Positions 1 through 5,598 of a stretch of DNA of 5,653 nucleotides are shown one piece after another; positions within the stretch are counted from its first letter, which is position 1; the number at the start of each line of letters is the position of its first letter. Origin of the DNA: Elusimicrobiota bacterium (GTDB taxonomy: Bacteria; Elusimicrobiota; Elusimicrobia; UBA1565; UBA9628); NCBI GenBank assembly GCA_028717865.1, contig JAQUMZ010000193.1, positions 1 through 5,653 on the forward strand. Direction: 5' to 3'. A program made the position numbers and the translations under genes. Under the pieces are notes generated by a model that saw only the letters and a program-made list of their open reading frames with translations, ran no database searches and was not told the DNA's origin.

Positions 1-16
1 GACGCTCTTCCGATCT
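1..16 (+). other. Illumina adapter remnant (not genomic)
   Basis: The first 16 bases, GACGCTCTTCCGATCT, are identical to the 3' end of the Illumina TruSeq read-1 adapter. On the minus strand they read AGATCGGAAGAGCGTC, the familiar adapter read-through. They interrupt the nuoJ reading frame, which is excellent up to position 17 and would continue into the adapter as Arg-Ser-Glu-Glu-Arg. The genomic sequence therefore starts at 17. Confidence 0.96.
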
Positions 17-487
17 GGCCAAGGACACCGCCAGGATCAAAAAGCCGGCGGCCTCCACGGCGACCGCGTAGGGCCCGAACAGCGCCGGCCCCAGGCTCAG
101 GTCCCCCCGGCCGAAGACGGGCCCGGGGCCGAGCGCTGCGCCCCGCATGAGCAGCGCCGCGGCCTCGGCCCAGGCCGCGGCGAAACCCGCCCAAGCCAGC
201 GGGCGCGGCACGCCCAGGCTGGAGAAGCGCGCCTGCGTTTTTCCCGCGGCGAAGGCCCCCCCGGAGGACTGGATGGAAACCACGATCAGCACCGCCACGG
301 CGCCGGCGTAAACCAGCACGACCAAGGCGGCCAGCAGCCGCGCGCCGCAGGCGTAGAAGAGGACGGCGGCCTGCAGCAGGACCGCCAGGAAGCAGATCGC
401 GGCGGCGTAGAGTGACCGCTGAAAAAACATCAGCACGGCGAAGCCCACGGCCGCCGCGCCCGCCAAACCCATCATAACTTCGCGCAT
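17..487 (-). CDS. nuoJ: NADH-quinone oxidoreductase subunit J, 3'-truncated
   Basis: This is the membrane-arm subunit of respiratory complex I (ND6 homologue), which helps couple quinone reduction to proton pumping. My translation gives 157 residues from the ATG at 487 down to the adapter junction; no stop is reached. Hydrophobic segments lie near residues 3-22, 28-47, 52-72, 95-114 and 137-157. The third contains VYAGAV (59-64), the site of the family's pi-bulge. The fifth carries LFGPY (136-140) followed by AVE (143-145), nearly the same as in E. coli NuoJ. The acidic or polar residue usual before VYAGA (Glu55 in E. coli) appears to be Val56 here. Complete NuoJ proteins are about 165-200 residues, so only the C-terminal end is missing. 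The gene faces away from the serine hydrolase and has no nuoI directly upstream, so it looks like the first gene of a unit that continues off the contig. No Shine-Dalgarno is placed before the ATG. Confidence 0.88.
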
Positions 488-511
488 TTGAGCGCAGTAT
501 TCTAGCTCAAA
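487..511 (-). promoter_or_regulatory. Inverted repeat and -10-like box at the nuoJ start
   Basis: Seven-base arms TTTGAGC (487-493) and GCTCAAA (505-511) flank an 11-base centre and reach the first base of the nuoJ ATG. Read on the minus strand, the centre contains TAGAAT (504-499), a 5/6 match to a sigma-70 -10 box, ending 11 bases before the ATG. Initiation there would leave a leader of only about four bases. No convincing -35 hexamer is present. The arrangement could be an operator over a near-leaderless promoter; this is inference. Confidence 0.4.
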
Positions 512-599
512 CCCTCCCGCGCCGGAACTCTCTTGCAGACTGGTGCCCCGCTTTCACGTATTCACGTATTTCATAAATATGGGATTTTCGGCCCCCCCC

Positions 600-628
600 T
601 TGAAGATCGTCTCCTCACCTGTTACACT
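600..628 (+). promoter_or_regulatory. Sigma-70-like promoter for the serine hydrolase, possibly leaderless
   Basis: TTGAAG (600-605) and TACACT (623-628) each match four of six consensus bases and are separated by exactly 17 bases. The GTG at 636 begins seven bases after the -10 box, which is where transcription would normally start, so the message could begin at the start codon. This agrees with the absence of a Shine-Dalgarno before 636. Both hexamers are imperfect. Confidence 0.42.
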
Positions 629-635
629 TTTGACC

Positions 636-1586
636 GTGATTCGCGCCCTGCTCGCCGTTTTGATGGCCGCGCCGCTGCTCACGCGTCCGGCCCACGCCCG
701 TCCGGACGGGGCCTTCTTGGTTTCCGAAGGCGAGTTCCCGAACCAGGGCGTCCACTCGCGGCTGGCGCGGCGCTACGACTCCTACCAAGCGACCGCCGAG
801 GTGCGCCGCGGGCTCGAGGCCTCGCTCGCCGAGCACATTTTGCGTCTGCGGCGCCAAGGCCGGCTGGCGCCGGACGAGAACACCGCCTGGTCGGTCTACG
901 ACTTCACCACCGGCGAGAAGCTCGCGGAGATCAACGCCGACATCAAGCTCCAGGCCGCGAGCCTCATCAAACCCTTCGTCGCCCTGGCCTTCCTGCACCA
1001 GGCCCAGAACGGGGCCCTCGAATACGACCGGCAGGCGCGCTCGCGCCTGGAGCGGATGATCCAGCGCTCCGACAACTCGGCCACCAACTGGGCGATGCGG
1101 CGGCTGGGCGGGCCGGAGGCGGTGCAAAAACTCTTGCGCGCCAATTACGGCTCCCTGCTCGCCGGCGTGGAGATCGTCGAATACATCCCCCGCGGCGGCC
1201 GCACCTACCGCAACCGCGCCTCGGCGCGCGACTACAGCCGTTTCCTGCTGGCGCTGTGGCGCGACCAACTGCCGGGCTCCGCCGAGATCAAGCGCCTCAT
1301 GGCCCTGCCCAAGCGCGACCGCCTGCGTTCCGACGCCCTGCCGGACGACACGGAGGTCTTCAGCAAGACCGGCAGCACCAGCCACCTCTGCGGGGACATG
1401 GGCGTGCTGCTGGCCAAGGGCGCCGACGGACGCCAGTACGCCTACACCCTCATCGGCATCATCGAGAAGAAGAGCCCGGCCCGCCACTATCGGCGCTGGC
1501 TGCGCTCGCGCGGCAACGTCATCCGGGAAGTGTCCGGCCTGGTCTACCGCCTCATCGGCTCCGTCCACGGCTTCGCCGCCCGCTGA
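636..1586 (+). CDS. Exported serine hydrolase, class A beta-lactamase/DD-peptidase fold
   Basis: This protein is probably secreted and acts on peptidoglycan or on beta-lactams. From the GTG at 636 it has 316 residues. Residues 1-21 form a textbook signal peptide: Arg3, a hydrophobic core, and AHA before the likely cleavage site. The three active-site motifs of the fold are present: Ser109-Leu-Ile-Lys112 (SxxK), Ser145-Asp-Asn147 (SDN) and Lys244-Thr-Gly246 (KTG). SxxK and SDN are only 36 residues apart, against 60 in classical class A enzymes, so this belongs to a compact branch usually annotated simply as serine hydrolase. Glu179 and Glu182 lie about where the Glu166 general base would be, so lactamase activity can be neither claimed nor excluded. 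Alternative in-frame starts are GTG 543 and ATG 579; they add an awkward N-terminus before the signal peptide and have no ribosome binding site. The gene is convergent with the DUF3175 gene. Confidence 0.83.
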   Translation: MIRALLAVLMAAPLLTRPAHARPDGAFLVSEGEFPNQGVHSRLARRYDSYQATAEVRRGLEASLAEHILRLRRQGRLAPDENTAWSVYDFTTGEKLAEINADIKLQAASLIKPFVALAFLHQAQNGALEYDRQARSRLERMIQRSDNSATNWAMRRLGGPEAVQKLLRANYGSLLAGVEIVEYIPRGGRTYRNRASARDYSRFLLALWRDQLPGSAEIKRLMALPKRDRLRSDALPDDTEVFSKTGSTSHLCGDMGVLLAKGADGRQYAYTLIGIIEKKSPARHYRRWLRSRGNVIREVSGLVYRLIGSVHGFAAR

Positions 1587-1665
1587 CGACCGGGGGACGT
1601 TCCTTGCTTATCTTGCGAAAGTCGGACTTGCTCCCAGACGCGTTCCGGGCTCGTCCCTGGCTTTT
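1587..1665. other. Convergent intergenic gap
   Basis: The 79 bases between the stops of the serine hydrolase and the DUF3175 gene contain no good hairpin followed by a T-run on either strand. A weak GGG/CCC stem near 1648-1658 precedes TGGCTTTTCT, which is too weak to call a terminator. Confidence 0.4.
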
Positions 1666-2109
1666 CTAGCGCGCGGTCTTGCCCGGACCGGCTACGGCCG
1701 AGTGTTCCCGGGCGCGCAAGCCGTGCTTGCGCCCCTCCAGAGGCCGCGCGTCCCTGAAAGCCGTCTCCTTGTGGCGCCCGCCCTTGCGCGAGTGTTTCCT
1801 GGCCATGTTCTTTCTCCCCTGATACGGTTTCCCGAACAGCTCCCGCAGCTCGGCCTTGGCGCGTTCCAGCTCCGCCTTGCGGCCGGGCGGCAGGCCGCGG
1901 CCGGCCCGATTGATGAAGAAGTTGAGCATGGACATGGCGGACTGGAACTTGGTGCCCTTGGTGCGCGGACTCTCCAGCGCCGCCCGCTTAAGCCCTGCGG
2001 CGATCCCGCGCGCGGACCGATTGAACAAGCCCGGCTCGATGTCCATGGCGTCGGACGTCTCGGCCACGCCGCGAACCCACGACCCCGTTTCCGGGCGACC
2101 GCGGCTCAT
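1666..2109 (-). CDS. DUF3175 domain protein with basic C-terminal tail
   Basis: Numbering is from the ATG at 2109 (147 residues). Residues 11-93 match the DUF3175 family as I remember it: W11, then TSDAMDIEPGLF (18-29), a helical stretch with GLKRAALES (39-47), the family hallmark SAMSMLNFFINRAG (57-70), and LERAKAELRELFGK (81-94). The function of the family is unknown. Residues 94-147 form an extra tail in which 17 of 54 residues are Lys or Arg and only four are acidic, suggesting nucleic-acid binding or a disordered extension (inference). The start is uncertain. The open frame extends to ATG 2178 (170 residues), with another ATG at 2145; a TTG at 2121 has GGAGGG nine bases upstream. I favour 2109 because it puts the domain about ten residues from the N-terminus. 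The gene is divergent from hpnR and convergent with the serine hydrolase. Confidence 0.72.
   Translation of the reverse strand: MSRGRPETGSWVRGVAETSDAMDIEPGLFNRSARGIAAGLKRAALESPRTKGTKFQSAMSMLNFFINRAGRGLPPGRKAELERAKAELRELFGKPYQGRKNMARKHSRKGGRHKETAFRDARPLEGRKHGLRAREHSAVAGPGKTAR
1804..1820 (-). promoter_or_regulatory. Strong internal ribosome binding site and ATG inside the DUF3175 gene
   Basis: On the minus strand AGGGGAG (1820-1814) sits seven bases before an in-frame ATG (1806-1804), a much better initiation signal than at any upstream start of this gene. Initiation here would give a separate 46-residue, strongly basic protein (1806 to 1666) equal to the C-terminal tail. The same bases also encode Gln-Gly-Arg-Lys-Asn within the longer protein, so the match could be fortuitous. 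Confidence 0.4.
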
Positions 2110-2245
2110 ACCGGCATTCAACCACGGTTTCCCTCCGCTGGCCATTGCGGCCGCGTCCCGGCTTGACGACGATTCCATGGCGTCACGAAACCGCTACAAA
2201 TCCGCCATGCGGTTTTCAAGCTCAACTGCTAGCATGACCCTCCCC
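2110..2245. other. Divergent DUF3175/hpnR control region
   Basis: These 136 bases separate the chosen start codons. TACAAAT (2195-2201) is a possible -10 box for hpnR, but no -35 sits at a sensible distance: TTGACG at 2163-2168 is 26 bases away. No Shine-Dalgarno precedes either possible hpnR ATG (2234 or 2246). A promoter must lie here or inside the DUF3175 gene, but I cannot place it. Confidence 0.35.
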
Positions 2246-3781
2246 ATGAAAGTCCTCCTGGTCCATCCCGGCTGCCTCATGCATTCGGAAATATATCTCC
2301 GGCTCGAACCGCTGGGGCTGGAGCTGGTGGCCGAGGCCTTGCGCCGCGCGAGCCATGAGGTGCGCCTCATCGACATGCAGGTCAGCGCGGGCTCCGAATT
2401 CCTGCGCCAGCTGCAGGCCTTCGCCCCCGATGCCGTCGGATTTTCGCTCAACTACCTGGCCAACGTCCCCGAGGTCCTGGATCTGGCCTGCGCCGCGCGC
2501 CGGCGCCTGCCCCGAAGCTTCCTGTTCTGCGGCGGACACAGCGCTTCCTTCATCCCCGCCCAACTGCTGGCGCACGAGCCGGGCGTGCTCGACTGCGTCA
2601 TCCGCGGCGAGGGCGAGGAATCGGCCGGCGCGGCGCTGGAGGCGGTGGAGCGCGGCGAGGGCCTGCTGCGCGTGCCCGGAGCCGTCACCCCGTCAGGCTG
2701 GGGGCCGCCTCCGCGCCTGCTCCGCCGACTGGGAGAATTCCCGCCGGCCCGGGACCTCAGCCGCCTGCGCCGGCGCTATTTCATCGGTTCGCTCGATCCC
2801 TGCGCCTGCGTCGAGTTCTCGCGCGGCTGCCCGTGGGACTGCTCCTTCTGCAGCGCCTGGACCTTCTACGGCCGCACCTACCGCCTCGTCGATCCCGAAC
2901 GCGCGGCGCAAGACCTGGCCGCGGTGCGCGAGCCCTCGGTTTTCGTCGCGGACGACGTCGCCTTCGCCGACGCCGCGCACGGCATGGAGCTGGCGCGGCA
3001 CGTGCGGCGGCTCGGCATCCGCAAGCAATATTACCTGGAGACCCGAGCCGACGTCCTGCTGCGAAACTCGGAGGTTTTCCGCGCCTGGCGCCGCCTGGGG
3101 CTGAGCTACCTGTTCCTGGGCCTGGAATCGATCGACGAGGCCGGCCTGCGGGCCCATCGCAAGCGCACGAGCCTGGGGCGCAACGAGGAGGCCCTGGCCT
3201 TCGCGCGCTCGCTGGACGTCAACGTGGCGGTCAACATAATCGCCGACCCCGGCTGGGACGAAAGGCGCTTCGCGGCCGTGCGCGAGTGGGCGCGATCCGT
3301 GCCCGAGATCGTGCATCTGACCGTGAACACCCCTTATCCCGGCACGGAGAACTGGCTGCAGGAGCGGCGCCCGCTGACCACGCGCGACTACCGGCTCTTC
3401 GACGTGCAGCACGCGGTGTTCCCCACCCGGCTGCCCCTGCGCCGCTTCTACGAGGAACTGGTCGCCACCCAGGAGGTGCTCAACCGCAAGCACCTCGGCT
3501 GGAGAGCGCTCCAGGGCGCGGCCGCCACCGCGGCCCGCTGCCTGGCGCGCGGACAGACCAACTTCGTGCGCATGCTTTGGAAGTTCAACGGCGTCTACAA
3601 CCCCGCGCGCCAGGCGGCCGACCACGATCGGCCGGTTCGCTACGAACTGGAACCGCCTCCGGAGCCGGCCGAATTCCGGCGCGAGGACCTATACCTGCAC
3701 GCCGGACCGGCCGGCGGCAATCAGACGGCCTCGGCCGGCTCGGGGACCGCCTCGGGGACCGCGCGGGCCGACCTGCTGTAG
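2246..3781 (+). CDS. hpnR: Hopanoid C-3 methylase, B12-binding radical SAM
   Basis: HpnR is a class B radical SAM methyltransferase that uses SAM and a cobalamin methyl carrier to add a methyl group at C-3 of the hopanoid A ring, giving 3-methylhopanoids. From ATG 2246 the protein has 511 residues, normal for the family. Residues 1-145 are a cobalamin-binding Rossmann domain with VHPGCLMHSEIYLRLEPLGL (6-25), GGHSASF (96-102) and RGEGEE (120-125). The DxHxxG histidine motif is absent, as in many class B enzymes. The radical SAM core spans about 185-380, with cluster ligands Cys195, Cys199 and Cys202 (GCPWDCSFC) and the adjoining SAWTFYGR. Further blocks recalled as HpnR-typical are RKQYYLETRADVLLRN (259-274), LTVNTPYPGTE (358-368), TTRDYRLFDVQHAV (378-391), LNRKHLGW (412-419) and GQTNF-RMLWKFN (436-448). 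An alternative ATG at 2234 adds four residues. No other hopanoid gene is in the window. The last 20 codons overlap the convergent transporter gene. Confidence 0.88.
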   Translation: MKVLLVHPGCLMHSEIYLRLEPLGLELVAEALRRASHEVRLIDMQVSAGSEFLRQLQAFAPDAVGFSLNYLANVPEVLDLACAARRRLPRSFLFCGGHSASFIPAQLLAHEPGVLDCVIRGEGEESAGAALEAVERGEGLLRVPGAVTPSGWGPPPRLLRRLGEFPPARDLSRLRRRYFIGSLDPCACVEFSRGCPWDCSFCSAWTFYGRTYRLVDPERAAQDLAAVREPSVFVADDVAFADAAHGMELARHVRRLGIRKQYYLETRADVLLRNSEVFRAWRRLGLSYLFLGLESIDEAGLRAHRKRTSLGRNEEALAFARSLDVNVAVNIIADPGWDERRFAAVREWARSVPEIVHLTVNTPYPGTENWLQERRPLTTRDYRLFDVQHAVFPTRLPLRRFYEELVATQEVLNRKHLGWRALQGAAATAARCLARGQTNFVRMLWKFNGVYNPARQAADHDRPVRYELEPPPEPAEFRREDLYLHAGPAGGNQTASAGSGTASGTARADLL

Positions 3782-5232
3782 TTGAGCACCATGCCCGCGA
3801 CCGAGGCCAGGCCGACGATCCCCAACAGCACCCAGACCACCCACGGATGATAGGCGTCCCAGAGCAGCCGCACGGCGTCGTTGGCCGTGGCCCCCGAGCC
3901 CATCCTGGCGGCGAGCTCCCCCAAGAGCCGGTCCGGGGCGATGGCCGAGGCCGCCTCGGGCGGGACGCTGAAGCGCTCCACCAGCATGCGCCGGGCGAAT
4001 ACCGCGCGCGAGGCGAAGTGGTCGTAGAGCGGGCCCGAAAGCCCGTTGCCGGCCGCCCAGCCGATCGCGAAGGGAATGTTCGAGAAGCCCATGTAGACCG
4101 CCTTCTTGTCCGGAGGGGCGGTCATGCCCACGTATTCGGAGAACTTGGGGCTGCAGATGATCTCGCCCACGGCGAAGACGAAGATCATGAAGGCGCACAG
4201 CGCGCCGCTGGTCGTGGCCCCGGCGCCCACGAAACCCAGCAGGGAGACGGCCATGCCCAGGACCAGGGCGGTCATCATCGCGAAGCGCCCGAAGAGCCAG
4301 GACAGGGGCAGAACGAGCAGTATGATGACGAAGGAGTCGATATTGATCAGGATCTCGGGCTTGGCCGCCCCGGCCGCGGTCAGGAAGCTTTGCGCCTTGC
4401 CGCCCAACGTCGCAGAAAGGAAAGCGCCCACATCGGCGGTGTTGACCCACTCGTCGATGAAATTCGGCAGCAGGTCCCAGAGCTGCATGAACATGAACCA
4501 GAACCCGGAGACCACCAGCAGGAAGCGCAGCATGGCCTTGTCCCGCCAAAGGGTGCGCATGGTGTCGGCGAAGACCTGCCCCGCCCGCTTGCTCCGGGCG
4601 GCCGGATCGATCGGCGGCTCCTCGAACAGGAAAAGAGCGGGTATGAAGTTCCACGCGGTCACCAGGGCCGCGCCGTAGAACACCAGGGACCAGGTGGGAC
4701 GGGCCTCGTTGCCCCGGGCCCAGGCCGCGGCCATCGGCGCGATGAAGCCTCCGATGTTGACCACCCAGTAAAAGATGCCGAAGCCCAGGCCCGAGTTGCC
4801 GCCGTCAAGGGCCTTGGCCACCGCGCCCTGCACCGGAGGCTTGAAGATGGCCGTGCCCACGCCCACCAGCATGCCCGCAGCCATCATGCTCCAGAAGCCC
4901 GAGGCGTTGGCCATGACCAGATAACCGCAGATGTTGATGCCGAAAGCCGCGCACATGCTCTTCTTGTAGCCGTAGGCGTCGGCGTAACCGCCGGAGACCA
5001 TGGGCACCAGGCACTGCAGGAGGGCCCAAACCATGTAGATGATCCCTTTCTGGGAGTAGGACAGCCCGAGGGCGGCGCCCGTCGTGCCGACCAGGTAGAG
5101 GGGCAGGACGGCGCGCACGCCGAAGAAGGCCAGCCGCTCCCCGGCCTCGATGAGGTTGGCGACCCAGAAGTTGCGGCTCATCTTGCGCACCTGGTCGAGA
5201 ACGGGGACCGGCTCCGTCTTTACGTCGGACAT
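3721..5232 (-). CDS. MFS transporter, POT/PTR peptide-transporter-like
   Basis: This is an inner-membrane secondary transporter, probably proton-driven, with peptides or similar small molecules as likely substrates. From ATG 5232 it has 503 residues and about 12 hydrophobic segments. It retains hallmarks of the POT family: Glu29-x-x-Glu32-Arg33 in the first helix (EAGERLAFFG), Lys131 in the FKPP motif of helix 4, FYWVVNIGG (154-162) in helix 5, and Glu357 in GEIICSP (356-362) of helix 10. A hydrophilic stretch at about 403-456 precedes the last helix and is longer than I expect there. Many bacterial proteins of this type are annotated only as MFS transporter and their substrates are not established. 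The start is decided by AGGAGGAG immediately upstream; the frame stays open to 5439, but that extension runs through the promoter and a repeat. The C-terminal 20 codons overlap hpnR. Confidence 0.85.
   Translation of the reverse strand: MSDVKTEPVPVLDQVRKMSRNFWVANLIEAGERLAFFGVRAVLPLYLVGTTGAALGLSYSQKGIIYMVWALLQCLVPMVSGGYADAYGYKKSMCAAFGINICGYLVMANASGFWSMMAAGMLVGVGTAIFKPPVQGAVAKALDGGNSGLGFGIFYWVVNIGGFIAPMAAAWARGNEARPTWSLVFYGAALVTAWNFIPALFLFEEPPIDPAARSKRAGQVFADTMRTLWRDKAMLRFLLVVSGFWFMFMQLWDLLPNFIDEWVNTADVGAFLSATLGGKAQSFLTAAGAAKPEILINIDSFVIILLVLPLSWLFGRFAMMTALVLGMAVSLLGFVGAGATTSGALCAFMIFVFAVGEIICSPKFSEYVGMTAPPDKKAVYMGFSNIPFAIGWAAGNGLSGPLYDHFASRAVFARRMLVERFSVPPEAASAIAPDRLLGELAARMGSGATANDAVRLLWDAYHPWVVWVLLGIVGLASVAGMVLNYSRSARAVPEAVPEPAEAV
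3739..3762 (+). repeat. Perfect 12-bp tandem duplication in overlapping gene ends
   Basis: The unit CTCGGGGACCGC occurs twice back to back (3739-3750, 3751-3762). Its length is a multiple of three, so it keeps both frames: it gives SGTA-SGTA (residues 499-506) near the end of HpnR and AVPE-AVPE (491-498) near the end of the transporter. Confidence 0.9.
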
Positions 5233-5235
5233 GTG

Positions 5236-5243
5236 CTCCTCCT
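5236..5243 (-). promoter_or_regulatory. Ribosome binding site of the MFS transporter
   Basis: AGGAGGAG on the minus strand, with its AGGAGG core (5243-5238) five bases before ATG 5232. It is the strongest Shine-Dalgarno in the window and fixes this start over the longer open frame. Confidence 0.88.
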
Positions 5244-5261
5244 GCGCGGCCGCGCCGTCAT

Positions 5262-5270
5262 AATATAGCA
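5262..5270 (-). promoter_or_regulatory. Extended -10 promoter of the MFS transporter
   Basis: TGCTATATT on the minus strand (5270-5262) combines the TGn extension with TATATT, a 5/6 match to TATAAT. It is an AT-rich island in very GC-rich sequence. No good -35 is present, as is common with extended -10 promoters. Predicted initiation near 5255 gives a leader of about 23 bases containing the ribosome binding site. Confidence 0.6.
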
Positions 5271-5296
5271 TAGGCGCGCGCCGGGGATTGCGATCA

Positions 5297-5371
5297 ACCC
5301 CCCGACGGAACAGCCGGCCCCCGCGGGGGGCCGGCTGGATTCGCGATGCGGCGCATCGCGAATGGTTGAAC
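5297..5371 (+). repeat. Two-hairpin repeat element, copy 1
   Basis: A 75-bp element of two adjacent stem-loops. Hairpin A (5311-5337) has perfect 12-bp GC-only-core arms starting CAGCCGG around a 3-base loop. Hairpin B (5339-5363) has 11-bp arms, ATTCGCGATGC and its complement, around GGC. By eye it differs from copy 2 at about five of 75 positions. Its left flank also shares GGATTGCG (5285-5292) with copy 2. No T-run follows either stem, so it does not look like a plain intrinsic terminator. It resembles a REP-like or MITE-like element; the family is not recognised. Confidence 0.88.
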
Positions 5372-5425
5372 AGCAGGGGCCCGCGCGCCGTAATCCAAGC
5401 GCGGCGCGCCGTCCCGCGCCGCGCA

Positions 5426-5456
5426 ACCGCCGCCCCCATATAAGAGGGGCGGCGGT
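5426..5456. repeat. GC-rich hairpin with AT-rich loop
   Basis: Arms ACCGCCGCCCC (5426-5436) and GGGGCGGCGGT (5446-5456) are perfectly complementary over 11 bp around the nine-base loop CATATAAGA. It lies between the two copies of the 75-bp element and is unrelated to them in sequence. It has no following T-run. Confidence 0.75.
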
Positions 5457-5523
5457 GCCGTTAGGGTGGCTTGCGTCGTTTGGCCACAAATGAGCTATCA
5501 CGTGGATTGCGGTACAGGCTCTT

Positions 5524-5598
5524 ACCCCCCAACGAAACAGCCGGCCCCCGCGGGGGGGCGGCTGGATTCGCGATGCTGCGCATCGCGAATGGTGGAAC
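5524..5598 (+). repeat. Two-hairpin repeat element, copy 2
   Basis: A direct copy of the element at 5297-5371, offset by 227 bp. Hairpin A spans 5538-5564, where a C-to-G change leaves one G-G mismatch in the stem. Hairpin B spans 5566-5590 with perfect 11-bp arms; here the change falls in the loop (TGC instead of GGC). The shared GGATTGCG recurs at 5504-5511, but the spacer to the element is eight bases longer than in copy 1. Confidence 0.88.

Noticed and set aside
533..1669. Long alternative plus-strand frame across the serine hydrolase (378 codons) and a minus-strand frame at 615-1568
   Set aside because: Both are Arg/Ala/Gly-rich shadow frames typical of GC-rich DNA. The serine hydrolase frame carries a signal peptide and all three active-site motifs.
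2163..2201. TTGACG...TACAAAT promoter for hpnR
   Set aside because: The spacing is 26 bases, too long for a sigma-70 promoter.
1856..2245. Upstream extension of the hpnR frame to 1856
   Set aside because: It runs antisense through the DUF3175 domain and adds no recognisable sequence. HpnR proteins begin at the MKVLLVHPGC segment, which starts at 2246.
2833..5268. 811-codon plus-strand frame spanning the end of hpnR and the whole transporter
   Set aside because: It is low-complexity and His/Gly/Arg/Ala-rich, a shadow of hpnR and then antisense to the transporter, whose membrane helices and POT motifs are clear.
5311..5337. Intrinsic terminator at hairpin A
   Set aside because: The stem is strong, but no T-run follows on either strand, and it lies upstream of a gene instead of after one.
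5297..5598. CRISPR array
   Set aside because: There are only two repeats, each 75 bp with two internal hairpins, and the 152-bp interval is far too long for a spacer. No cas gene is present.
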